Shown here: positions 1 to 10,125 of the stretch, piece after piece
How positions within the stretch are numbered: position 1 is the first letter of the stretch
Layout: the number at the start of each line of letters is the position of its first letter
Origin: Boothiomyces macroporosus
Taxonomy: Eukaryota; Chytridiomycota; Chytridiomycetes; Rhizophydiales; Terramycetaceae
Direction: 5' to 3'
NCBI GenBank assembly: GCA_027604185.1
Contig: JADGKB010000009.1
Span: 173,412-237,411, forward strand
Length of the DNA stretch: 64,000 nucleotides
Position numbers and translations under genes: made by a program
Notes under the pieces: generated by a model
Seen by the model: the letters and a program-made list of their open reading frames with translations, nothing else
Told to the model about the DNA's origin: nothing
The model's database searches: none

Positions 1-1327
1 GTTGCGAAAAAATATGCGCTTTAGTGGTAAGGTTAACCAGCCGAAATACTACTTTAGTGAGGTTTGGGAATTTGCTCAAGTTTGCATATAGAGATGAATG
101 ACTGTAAGTGAACCTCTCGCCTTGAACATATAGTGTACTAAGTGGACATTTCAGCATGCAGTTGTACACGTATTCTGTTTCTTCAGCTTTGTATAAATCA
201 AGATGCAAACAACACAAATTAGAATCTTTGGCTGCCAAGAAAACATCGCCCAAGTATCTGTTAACTCTTACATCTAAATAGCGCAAATTGCATTCGTTCA
301 AATTTCTAATCAATGCTTGAGATGACAGACTGCCAAATTGGTTCATCCGCAATATTTCCAACTTTGAATCGGCGATATGGTCGAAAAGACATGCAATGGC
401 TTCATCTTTGATCTTGTATCCACCAAACTCAAGATGAATAAGATTAGATTGAGGGATTGCTCTAGCTAAGGGCTCAAACATTTCCGTAGTAATCCCGGAA
501 ATTGGCAGTATCAAAGTTTCTAGTTTCGAAATGCCAATGAACTTTGACAGAGACTCCATTGCAGATTCCAGGAACTCAGCTCCGGTATACGACAAGTCTA
601 ATTTTCTTAATTGCGAAGTTGCAAGACATTTAATCACTTTGGAGTGAATGTCGTCATGAATTGGCAAGCAAAATGATTTTAACGCGGGGAATTTCGAAAT
701 ATCTGGAAAATCAAATTGGTCTGCTTCCAATATTTCAATTCTGTCACAGTTGAGGTAATTAAAGACCTCCTGCATTTTCAGATATTCTTGGAATTGATAC
801 ACCACATGCCTAACATTACTCATGCGTCGGAAATTGCGGACAGTCTCCTTCTTTTGTAAATAATTATTTTGGTGAATTAACACTTTGGTAATCTTTGAGA
901 GTACATCATCTTGCACTTCATCCCAATTGACCCAGTCAAATGAAACTTCAAAATGAATTTCTTTGCAGTAAGGAAGATCCTTGTGCAATTGTGCGAAAAA
1001 GTATTCGTCAATAACAATAGTTCTGAACCTCAGGTGGCACAGTTTAATCCTCTTTAGCGTTCTGAAAAATCCGTCCTTGATTCGGATATTTGTTGGGTCA
1101 TGGTTCGTATAATTGATTGGCCGCATTCTATTGAGTTTGAAAATCAAAGTCTTTCCTTGCACAAATTGATTATACTCCCAGTCTCCAAGTAGCTTTCGAG
1201 GCCCTAGAAATTCAAACATGGCTTTGCTCAGCATCGAAATTTGTTCCAATTCATCCCGATTTAACTGTTCCAAAATATTTAAAAGAACTTCCGCTGGGAA
1301 ATCAAACAAATTCATAAACCGACTCAT
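1..1327 (-). CDS. F-box/LRR-like protein, 3' end beyond window
   Basis: A single open frame runs from the ATG at 1325-1327 leftwards off the window edge, giving at least 442 residues and no intron. The N-terminus has an F-box (MNLFDFPAEVLLNILEQL, about residues 4-22). It is followed by irregular leucine-rich segments such as KLETLILPISG and NLIHLEFGGYK, typical of RNI-like LRR folds. F-box proteins recruit substrates to SCF ubiquitin ligases through Skp1, and the LRRs would bind the target. The closest counterpart in the window is the F-box gene at 46560-48062. The C-terminus and its stop are not visible. Family assignment is firm from the F-box and repeats; the target is unknown. Confidence 0.75.
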   Translation of the reverse strand, partial: MSRFMNLFDFPAEVLLNILEQLNRDELEQISMLSKAMFEFLGPRKLLGDWEYNQFVQGKTLIFKLNRMRPINYTNHDPTNIRIKDGFFRTLKRIKLCHLRFRTIVIDEYFFAQLHKDLPYCKEIHFEVSFDWVNWDEVQDDVLSKITKVLIHQNNYLQKKETVRNFRRMSNVRHVVYQFQEYLKMQEVFNYLNCDRIEILEADQFDFPDISKFPALKSFCLPIHDDIHSKVIKCLATSQLRKLDLSYTGAEFLESAMESLSKFIGISKLETLILPISGITTEMFEPLARAIPQSNLIHLEFGGYKIKDEAIACLFDHIADSKLEILRMNQFGSLSSQALIRNLNECNLRYLDVRVNRYLGDVFLAAKDSNLCCLHLDLYKAEETEYVYNCMLKCPLSTLYVQGERFTYSHSSLYANLSKFPNLTKVVFRLVNLTTKAHIFSQ

Positions 1328-1542
1328 TTTTTTGGATAAGAATTTGCAATAGAAATTTGTCGAAATTGAGCGCCACAGCCAAGTCCCATTCATTAAAGTT
1401 CCTTTAGAATTTCTTGGATCTACTACATCTATAGACTAGCAATATATTCCCATTACTAATTAACACGGATTCCATCTCTTGCAATTTTCAACCAGCAAAA
1501 GTCTTGAAATTTCAACACACTTTTTTTTTATTTTTTTTGAAA

Positions 1543-1926
1543 ATGAATGACAAGAAAATAGAAAAGAAAAAGAGAGACCCCAAAAAAGAGATTGAGCGGT
1601 TCAAAAAACAAGCTCTCAAACGACCGCCAAAGGAGATTATAGAGTATAACGAGGAAAGCCGGCACGAATTTGTAACTGGGTTTCACAAGCGAAAACAGCA
1701 GCTGAAAAAGAAGAGAGTGGAGAAACAGATTGAAAGGAGTAAACAGGAAAAGAGGGATTCGCTTAGAGAAAAGAGGCGCAAGTTGTATGATGTTTTACCA
1801 ATGGTAAAGGAGATTGATTCCATCAATGAAGTCAGTGGCGAGAAGGATGTTGTAAAATATGGAAAGAGTGTTACAGTTACTGTTACTCCTTTTGATCCGG
1901 AAGACATGGGTGATTTGCAAGAATAA
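1543..1926 (+). CDS. Rrp17/NOL12-family nucleolar protein
   Basis: A 127-residue, very basic and highly charged protein. The diagnostic stretch EESRHEFVTGFHKRKQQL (about residues 38-55) matches the Rrp17/Nol12 (Nop25) signature. Family members act in the nucleolus in 5' end maturation of 60S pre-rRNA, and yeast Rrp17 has 5'-3' exonuclease activity. The start was chosen at the first true ATG (1543); the open frame continues 13 codons upstream only from a TTG. No intron was found. It is divergent from the F-box gene on its left and convergent with MAT1 on its right (138 nt between stops). Length is short for the family, which is usually about 200 residues, so a truncated C-terminal tail is likely. 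Confidence 0.72.
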   Translation: MNDKKIEKKKRDPKKEIERFKKQALKRPPKEIIEYNEESRHEFVTGFHKRKQQLKKKRVEKQIERSKQEKRDSLREKRRKLYDVLPMVKEIDSINEVSGEKDVVKYGKSVTVTVTPFDPEDMGDLQE

Positions 1927-2064
1927 AATATATATTTAGATGTTTGCAAACAACGCGGAGGTAGCAGAAGTCAAAGCTCTAGTAAATGTTATTGACGTGC
2001 TGAATCCGCTTGCCTTGTATACATCTCCCTTGATATCGGTTGTCAATCTAATATTATTTTATAT

Positions 2065-2852
2065 TTACCTGCTACTGTATTGATTGGTATTGACAAATGA
2101 AATTCTGTTTAGCACCGTGTCAACAGGTTCAAAATCAAAGTCATCATCCTCTTCAATCTCCTCCAGTTCAATCTTGATTTCTACTTTATCCACTTTCTGC
2201 TTCTTGTACTTGTTTTCTTTCAATACTGTTTTCAAGTCCTTTGAAGATGAAGATTGGATTTTAGTAATCAATTCCAAATCACTCTGCTGTTTCTCGTTCA
2301 ACTGTTTATTTTCAATTTCCAAGAATGCTTCTTTTCTCGCTTGCTTTTCTAGTTTCTCTCGCTGAATCTTTTGCTGGATCAGTCTTTCTTCCTGGAGCTG
2401 TTTTTGTTTATTGCGTTCAATCAATTCCTTGTTTTCATTTCGGAACCTCTCTATTCGCTCATTGGTTTCTTGGATATCCACATTATTAATCATATTGAAT
2501 ATAATCTCTTCTGTTTCTTCCAAGTAATCGTTGTACTCTCGCAAAGATCCAAAATCTTCTTGTCGCTTGTTTATGAACGACAGTTTCTTTCTTATCTGCA
2601 CCTCCTTTTCCACATATAAATCATCGAATTTCTGGGTAGTAAAGTTGCTTTTACGTAGAGTGGTTTTACAAATAGGACAAGGGCCTGAATTAGGAATGGA
2701 ATACCAGGACCAGAACGAAACAGACGATCAACACAGGTCTCGCACATCTTGTGGAAGCAAGGAGATACCAGCAACTTGAGACTCTGGTTGAGATATTTGT
2801 CAGTCAAGCAAACGGGACAGGTGTCGTTATTCACATTTGTCGTTTTCGTCAT
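2065..2852 (-). CDS. TFB3: TFIIH/CAK assembly factor MAT1 (Tfb3)
   Basis: Two exons, 2705-2852 and 2065-2684, separated by a 20-nt intron (2685-2704, GTATTCCATTCCTAATTCAG), give 255 residues. The N-terminal RING has C-x2-C and later Cys/His pairs (CPVCLTDKY, then CFHKMCETC, then CPICK, the last only restored by splicing). The MAT1 core then follows (VEKEVQIRKKLSFINKRQED, LREYNDYLEETEEIIFN), with a long charged coiled coil. MAT1 assembles CDK7-cyclin H and tethers it to TFIIH. The intron interrupts the RING exactly between conserved positions, so the frame is certain. The C-terminus is shorter than in animals. Confidence 0.93.
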
Positions 2853-3302
2853 TTCAGATTTCTGAAAAATTTCAAAGAATCAGGTCATTTCATGCAAAGA
2901 AGAGATCAATTCAAAGAATTATAGAGGCCATGGTATGCTTTGTCTTGGAGTTGAACTGGTATCTAGAGATAATAAGCTACGCCAACTGATTATACATCTT
3001 TGGTGAGATGGCGGTGCTCCAACAAACAGCGAGGCCATTTTATTATATTCGTATCTACTATTTAGCAGTGAACACCAGATAGATGGCAGAATGTGCATCA
3101 GATGAGCAACACGGTTTTCTACTGCGTGTCTTAAAGTGCGATAACTTCCTGGAATGCAACCGGGAATCAAACTGCGTCTCTAGCATAGTAATTTGGCAGG
3201 CAAAGAAGTGAGGTTATCTTGTCATGAATGTGTGATACAACTAAATGGTGGGAGCCCTGCACAGCACCTGTTTCATTTTAGCCACCGCAAGCTTTTCACC
3301 AA
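2853..3302. other. Divergent intergenic region
   Basis: This 450-nt gap lies between the start of MAT1 on the minus strand and the start of the LEA-like gene on the plus strand, so it should carry both promoters. Short open frames occur on the minus strand (for example 2919-3170) but lack recognisable motifs and I do not call them. No RNA gene or repeat was seen. Confidence 0.5.
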
Positions 3303-4780
3303 ATGGAAAATAGAGTAGACAACCATTCATATGAAATGCATTCAAGAGAGCAAAGACCATCGGATTCAAACAATTCCCCTCGCGCTCCTCCACAGTCAAG
3401 CATGCCCCCAAAATTATCCCCTTCATTCAACCCAAACAGAATAAGCGCTTCTTCTGGGGGTTCGTCAGACAAGGATGCCAAAGAACTGTTAGAATCCATC
3501 CCTCAAAGCCCTAATTCTAATGTACATAGTGGATATGAATATCAACATGATTACCAAGGCAGAGAAAATGCAAGTTATCCCCAGAATAATGACAACTATT
3601 ATCAATATGGACAGCCTTACCCAGCACAGTATGATGGGCAGTACCCGCCAGAAGCAAAAGGTTATGAGCATGGGCAAGGTTATGACTATGGCTATGATCA
3701 ATACAACCAACAATACAACCAACAGTATCCAGAATATGGATATCAACAAGGCTACAATTACGGTCAACCAGAGTATGAACAAAGCCATCCATCATATGCC
3801 CCTAATTCTGCCTACACAGCTTCGTATGCCAATCAACCTTACCCACAAGAAGATTATGCTCATACTATTTCAAATTATGAAAGTAGTTATCAACATTCAA
3901 TCCATTCCCACGATCCTTCAGAATATGGAAGAAATGTAAAGTTTGACAAGGATGCGAAATCTGAAAAGAACTATTCTTCTCCACTAAAGACTAACCGCAT
4001 GAGTGCCATGTCAACTGGATCAGTAATCCACGAAAGGTACTGCTGTGGTATGTTCAAGTCAAAGAGAAAGTGCGCTTTAGTATGTGTGCCAATTTGGACT
4101 ATACTCTTGGCAATTATTGGTAGTCAATTAGTAATATTAGGTGTTGCAGTATTCTTCTTGTTCCCAAGAAACCCTACTTTTACTATTGGTCAGGTTCAAG
4201 AAGTAGATCCTCTCGCTGTAAATGATGTTGCTACTCTGCGAACTGGTAATCCACCTTTCCAAGCAAACTTTTCCATGGAGACTGATATTGTAGTAACTTC
4301 TAGCAATTACATTGCTTGGTCCATTAATCAACTTACAATCAAAGCTTTTATTCGAATTCCATTTATTGACCCGAAAACAAACAAACTTGGATACACAATT
4401 GCACCAGTAGAAGTAGCATCTGGCTCTCGAAGTGCCATCACATTAAGAGCTCAAGGCAATACTACAATACCAATTGTAATAATTCATTAATTTAGAAATT
4501 TTACATATACTATCAGGCATCAGGACAAGTAACCCCAACCAACCTAGGCAATAGCACCAGTAATTTGGGTCTATATATGATTATTCAATCTTGTGGAGCG
4601 AATCTGTTTCCATATGGGAGTTTGCCCATTGATAACAATATTATTGACCTGATATTCGAATCTACTGTAACATTAGGAATATTTAAATTTGATTTGCCTC
4701 AAAATATTCAAAGAATTCCTTGTCCTCAAGGTGCGTTGGATCTGGTTAAAATTGTTCACGAGGGTATTTTTGGAAACTGA
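3303..4780 (+). CDS. LEA-2-like single-pass membrane protein, Gln/Tyr-rich tail
   Basis: Exons 3303-4475 and 4496-4780 flank a 20-nt intron (GTAATAATTCATTAATTTAG, 4476-4495); the product is 485 residues. Residues 1-240 are low complexity, rich in Gln, Tyr, Asn and Pro with many QY repeats, and presumably cytosolic. A Cys/Lys-rich patch (YCCGMFKSKRKCAL) precedes one transmembrane helix (about 262-282, IWTILLAIIGSQLVILGVAV). The remaining 200 residues resemble the beta-sandwich LEA-2/NDR1-type domain of fungal plasma-membrane or vacuolar proteins. Without splicing the protein would end in VIIH at 4490. Function is unknown beyond the family; a cell-surface or vacuolar-membrane role is inferred. 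Confidence 0.75.
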
Positions 4781-4859
4781 TAATAAAGGCACTTTTGACT
4801 CTATTTAATATTCACTTTGGATCTATAACTCCATACAGTATGTAATATATTCAAAAGAG

Positions 4860-5772
4860 CTACAAGACATCAACGTATTCAGATACATCATCAAAAGTAA
4901 GCGTAACCAAATCAAAAGTAGCTTCAATCTGCACAACCACCCTTTCACTCTTGCTATTGTACTCTTTCAATTCAGCAACCTGCCCCTTCTCTTCACCTTT
5001 TACAACCAACACTCGTTTACCAACCCTAGGTATAACAGTCTCCAAATCACATTGCTCAACTACATTAATAACATTTACAATCTACCAAATTGCCGCCCTC
5101 TAGTTTGACTATGCAAGTGTTTAATGAAACGACGTCTTGAATTATACCTTTTTGATTATAGTTCTTTTTCGATAGAATGCGAACTCTGATATGTGGTCTT
5201 ATCCATTGCTTCTGTATAATCTTGATTTGATCGTCCCAAACGCGAATAGTTTCATCCTTCAATTTGATTTTCACACTTGTTCCGTCTTTTTTTGTTGATG
5301 TATCGAGGACAGTGCCTTCCTTGTTTTTATGCTTGCCTTCAGTTACTCGAACTGTTTGTCCTTTCAAGTCTCTCCTTGGCGGCGGCGGAGTTGGATCCCG
5401 TTCAACAATCTGTTTTTGTTTTGTTGTTTCTACTATTGGATCGGCAAGAGGATCAGCGCCTATTCCTAGAAGGGGTGGTCTTGGTTTGAGTTCTATAGGT
5501 GCTAGCAATCCATTAGGGTTCTTTCCGACTGGCTTTCCTTCCTTCCACCCCATTCCTTTGAGTAATGCCGCTCCAAACATTTCAACTGGTACCGTTTCAT
5601 AGTTGGATGAATCCGGTCGCTGGTTGTAATCAAACTCGTACTTTTCCTTTTCCGATATATTTGTAGGTATCTTTCTTATATCAGTCTTTTGAATGGGTAT
5701 CACTATATCCCTATGGATCCGTTGTACCGGCTGCTCGTCTTGGAATGCCTCTGCGATTTTTCTCTTTGACAT
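4860..5772 (-). CDS. SPP2: Spliceosome factor Spp2/GPKOW (G-patch, KOW)
   Basis: Two exons (5079-5772 and 4860-5059) with a 19-nt intron at 5060-5078 give 297 residues. A G-patch lies near residues 65-90 (FGAALLKGMGWKEGKPVGKN). Two KOW motifs follow (GQTVRVTEGKHKNKEGTVL and GKRVLVVKGEEKGQVAEL); the second needs the splice. Spp2/GPKOW binds the DEAH helicase Prp2/DHX16 and is needed for the first catalytic step of splicing. Only 53 nt separate its start from the stop of the upstream co-directional B56 gene. A core spliceosome factor is a sensible candidate for comparison in a genome with about 20-nt introns. Confidence 0.9.
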
Positions 5773-5825
5773 TTAAAAATTTTCACAAGCTCAAAAAGAC
5801 CAAAAATACTAAAGAAAAGAAAAAT

Positions 5826-7935
5826 CTATTCCGACTTGTCGCTCTTTGAAGAGATTAAATCCTCCAGGGATTTATGTCTACTCAACTCAGACATAACATC
5901 TGCATCAACTGGTAAGACTGATTTTCTACGGAACCTGGATGGAGTGGCATCTTTTTTGTCATTAAATTGTTGCTATAATTAGTGGTAATTACGAGTTCTT
6001 TTGTAAGGGAATCATCTTCTTCCATCGCGCCTGGAGATTTAGCGAGTTCATCTGCATCTTCACTTGGCTCTTGAATCAATTCCTTTTCAGTCACAATTGA
6101 AACTGGCCCTTAATTTAGTAGGAATTACTTGCAGTAGGTTTCTTGATTACAATATTCTCAACGTGAATAGTTTCAAGGTTCTTTTGTGCCAGCTCTTCAA
6201 TCTTTGCCCAAGCTTCTTCGCGATCCTTTTGTTTCTTGCGCTCACTAGATTAAAACAAATTACTGCTGACGGCTTTGCTTGAATTTGTTTGTGCATTCAT
6301 CAAACAGCTTTGGCGACATTTCCATAAAGAGCTTGAGAGCATTGTACACTAGACCGTGAATTGTTCTTGTTAATATTAGATTACCTATTCCAATGTGATT
6401 TAGAATTCTTGTATAGTGCTGGAAACATGATTGGTAATATAACATTAACATTTTCGTTTATCAAGTTATTGATATACTCATTATTCCAGTAGTATAATGC
6501 TCTTTCAGCAACTTGGAAATGTGGGCTAGACACAGATCTAGCAATTTGCTGGAATATTGGCACTTGCACTTTGACAAATTCTGATGGCTCAATAACATCC
6601 AGTATCTCTTCCAATTCGTTCAGAAACATTACTTCCTTTGGTGAATTTACTTTTGGCCAGAAGCGTAGCAATCCATTGACCACTTCTTCAGTTAGTGTAG
6701 GGTCTTTTTCTAAAAACTGTACAACGCAATAAGCTAGCTGCGGATGATATAGTGTAAGTGATTTTGCTTTATGCAGAGGAAGCAGGACTCTTATTAAGAA
6801 TACTTTGTGTTCCTCTTTTAATGGAAGAGCGAACCCGTTAATAATGCTAGATAAGACTTTTTGTACCTTCCTAAAATTTCCAGCATTTCCGCAATCCCGC
6901 TATGACGCTCGTCTTCATATACAAACATAAAGAATGCATTATTAATAGATCTTCTAATAAAGGCTCTTAAATTAAGGAATTTTCCATAAATTCTGTGCAA
7001 AGTGGTTTTCAAAAAGTCCCTTTCACGAGGATCTTCACTGTCAAACAATTCCAATAGCTTTTGTTAGTAACAAGTACTTGTAAAACAAAGTGAGTGTCGA
7101 TATACTTTTTGGCAATATTGGTATTAAAATCTGGAGATTCTATAAAGCGCAGCAATAATTCATAAACGATTTGCAAATGTGGCCACCCAGTTTCCAAAAC
7201 AGGCTCATCTTCTTCTGGGTCAAAAGCGTCGCCGGCAGGATTAACTTGCGGCGGAAGCGTTCTAAACATATTGGTCGAAAACTAGATTACATTTAATTAC
7301 CATATTCATTAAATCAGGGTATGTTGATTCGACAATTACGCCTCTGTTATTCGTAATATAATCCACAAGTTCCGTCAATGTTTGTCTCTTGATTTCCTTT
7401 CCTTTTAGATCCCCAAGTGTGTCTGTAAAGTCAAACATCACACAGCATTGTTGCAGTTTCTTTAGCAACAACTCTGGTCTTTCCGAGATCGGGACTTCTA
7501 CGGTTTAATCTCTCTAATTACCCTTGAGGTTGGGCAATTTCTCCAATTCTACTTTTTCAGTAACGTGGAATCTGGAGGACTTTTGTCGTTTTGGGGTTTT
7601 AGTGACTGGAAGTGTGTCTTTTCCGCTCTTTATTTTTGCTATGGTTCCGGCTTTAGGAGCACCGGTATTCGTGGGTGGTGTAACTGGTGCGGATACTTGT
7701 ATTGATGGAGCTTCCTCCTTCTTTTTGTTATCTTTCTTCATTGGTGCTGCAGGTACAGTCGTGTTTGCGTTTGGCGGTGTGGTTGCTCTTGCTTGTGTCT
7801 TTGGCGTGGTTGGCTGTTGCTTTGCTGAGGGTTGCTTATTATCTTTGGTGAAAGGTAACTGAATACCCTGAGGATGAGATTAGCAAAAAGTTAGAAAAAT
7901 AACTTACTCGAAAATAGTACCTTGAGAGACTTCAT
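5826..7935 (-). CDS. RTS1: PP2A regulatory subunit B56 (PPP2R5/Rts1)
   Basis: Ten exons give 631 residues. Intron lengths from the 5' end are 53, 24, 19, 20, 20, 19, 19, 20 and 20 nt (7868-7920, 7498-7521, 7282-7300, 7058-7077, 6847-6866, 6366-6384, 6245-6263, 6109-6128, 5973-5992). Spliced motifs match B56 almost word for word: [60 protein letters not shown] and [21 protein letters not shown]56 recruits PP2A to LxxIxE-bearing substrates in mitosis, and the HEAT-like core is complete. The N-terminus is Thr/Pro/Lys-rich. The C-terminus carries RRKSVLP, as in other B56 proteins. The first exon (MKSLK) and its 53-nt intron are the least certain part; translation may instead start at the in-frame ATG at 7741. 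Confidence 0.95.
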
Positions 7936-8190
7936 GAAGACTTGCGACTGATGCAAATTATCGTGGGGTTAATTAGACAATGCTTTTTCTAATAGTTTTT
8001 TACCAGACAATGGACCACTCCAATGAGTGAGGCGTATCACGACAGAAATTCTCAGCAGTATGGGTATCGCTAATAACATCTGTATCTAACAAATACCGCG
8101 ATAACCTGGGACATTATTCCAGAATAAATTAAATCCCAGAGTGTCCAATTCCAATTTTCTAATTTACATTTTTTTCATCCAACAATCGAA

Positions 8191-8549
8191 ATGACTGCAC
8201 TCCAGCTGGCCTCACAAGCACACAATGCATACGTAAGAAGACTCTACAGACGCTCACTACGTCTTGCCGCTGATTGGTACTGGAGAAGACCAGAATACAG
8301 AGAAAAATCAATGTTGATTAGAGAATTATTTGAAGTTAACAAGGATTTGCAAAGTGTAAAGCAGGTTGAAGTGTGTTTAGCTCAAGCGGAATATTTGCTA
8401 GTAGCGTATGCCCATTACCAACCATTCAAACATATCACTGCGCCAGGAGGGTCTAAATTTGAAAGAAATGTTCCGTTCCCCGAAGAGGTAATTTGGGTTA
8501 ACTATAGCTTATTAAACGAGGAGTTACTCCATTCGACAACTTTTCTTAA
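8191..8549 (+). CDS. NDUFB9: Complex I LYR subunit NDUFB9/B22
   Basis: Exons 8191-8487 and 8508-8549 flank a 20-nt intron (GTAATTTGGGTTAACTATAG); the product is 112 residues. An LYR motif (VRRLYRRSLRLAADWYW, about residues 15-31) is followed by the B22 signature (ITAPGGSKFERNVPFPEE). After splicing it ends in LIKRGVTPFDNFS; unspliced translation would run into unrelated codons. LYR subunits bind mitochondrial acyl carrier protein and attach to the membrane arm of NADH:ubiquinone oxidoreductase. Its presence means complex I is retained, so this is not a microsporidian-like reduced genome. It is convergent with the metacaspase, 21 nt between stops. Confidence 0.9.
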
Positions 8550-8570
8550 ATATATCGATTTGCTACATAT

Positions 8571-9975
8571 TTATATTAAAAAGTGCTGATTCATGTCCAT
8601 ATACCGACCAGAAGACAACTGCGGCTTTTGGTTGTACTTTTTAGTAATAACATCACGCACTTCAACAAGTAACTGGCCATAGGAAATAGAATGGTACTGT
8701 GAGAGCACTTGGGTAAACGCATAGGTCATTGCTCCAGTGTTTCTGCCTTGAATTACTGCATCTGTAGAGGTTTCACTGTCTTTACTGCCGGAAAACATGA
8801 TAATATCAGCATGATAGTTGCCTTTTTCTGCCATCCTTTGATTCAGATCTTTATCTTTAGAAGTAAGAATTGGAATTGCTGCCATACCCGCTGTCATGAC
8901 AGCATTCATGAGTCCACCTCGCATCAAACCCTGTGCTGCAGTTTGTGCAATAGATTTTAATCTCTCTGCTTTTGTGCCCTCCTTGATTCTTCCATCAGCG
9001 TAATAGGTAACGGGCAAGTCCAAAGCAGATCCAGAATGGCAGCAGTCCATAACAGCAGTTAGCCTAACCCCAGCAGGTAAAGGTTTCACTAGTATATCAT
9101 TCAATTGCTAAGTTAGTAGATTTACTTACATCATCAATTATAACTCCAGCAGTTTGGTGATCTAGTGGCAGAATGGTATCATCCATACCGCCGTCATCCC
9201 CAGAAGTGTTTTTCTGTTGACCACCATGCCCAGAGTAGTGAAAAAATAGAGAATTACCAGGAACGTTTTCGCTTACGAGCCAAGACATTGCATTCAGCAT
9301 ATTTTGTCTGGTCGGCCTAAACATTGGGTTAGGATTATCATCTGTCAAAATAACCATATCAGCTGGGTTGCTGGAGAATCCCCAATACCTAGACAAGAAA
9401 TCTCTCATTGTATACACATCATTGATACACCCTTGCAATTGATTTTTGGTTCCGATATAATTGATTCCAATCAAGAGCGCTTTCTTTCTCCCCGTACAGG
9501 TAGAAATGTAATTGTTTGGGATATTGGAGTAGTGAGTTGGCACGTTCCATTGAGGTAATGGTGCAAACCCAGGGTTTACATTACGATCAAAATTTGGAGG
9601 CGGATTGGAAGGTGGGAGATAGCCATTCATTCCAGGTGGAGCAGAGTACCCCATATTCGCTGGTGGAGGACCAGGAGGAGGAGCATATCCAGTGTTTGGT
9701 GTATTGTATGGAATATAAGGCGGGTTTCCTGGTGGTGGCCCTGGTGGAGGAGCAAAAGTATTTGGACTTTGGTAAGGCGATGGTGGAACATTCTGTGCTT
9801 GGTATGGAGAAGGAGGTACGTTAGGAGGAAAGTTTGGAGCCTGGTACTGTTGGTACGGCATCCCATATCCATTATTTACAGGTGGTTGATTAGGGTTATA
9901 GGGAGGTTGATACATTGGTTGCTGTGGCCGGTTGTGTCTTCCAGTACTGGAATGGGAGCCTGGATAATCGCTCAT
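8571..9975 (-). CDS. Type I metacaspase
   Basis: Exons 9130-9975 and 8571-9107 flank a 22-nt intron (9108-9129) with a perfect CTAAC branch site; the product is 460 residues. Residues 1-160 form a Pro/Gln/Tyr/Asn-rich prodomain with PPSPYQ and PPPGPPP repeats, typical of fungal type I metacaspases. The caspase fold begins at KKALLIGINY (about 164). Catalytic His is in FFHYSGHGGQ (about H250) and catalytic Cys in AVMDCCHSGSALDLP (about C305, in exon 2). Metacaspases are Ca2+-dependent Arg/Lys-specific peptidases acting in protein quality control and cell death. All key residues are intact. Confidence 0.93.
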
Positions 9976-10125
9976 TTGTATTTGTTTTGGAAAGTCGCTT
10001 CAGCCCCACATCTTTACAAATCATGACACAGCCAAATATTCCATTTCAGCGTTTGGTACCATCTCTATTTGGATACTCATGCATATCATTTTATCAAATA
10101 AGCTTGTTCTATTTGTATTTACAAT

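Noticed and set aside
1940..2083. 47-residue plus-strand ORF with a hydrophobic C-terminus, just after the Rrp17/NOL12 stop and overlapping the end of MAT1
   Set aside because: The length is within chance expectation, there is no family match, and it overlaps a firm gene on the other strand.
3489..3795. Minus-strand hydrophobic ORFs of 92-99 codons
   Set aside because: They are antisense to the Gln/Tyr-rich tail of the LEA-like gene; the low-complexity codons create open antisense frames.
9516..9872. ORFs on both strands over the metacaspase prodomain
   Set aside because: They are shadows of the Pro/Gln-rich coding repeat, with no own motif.
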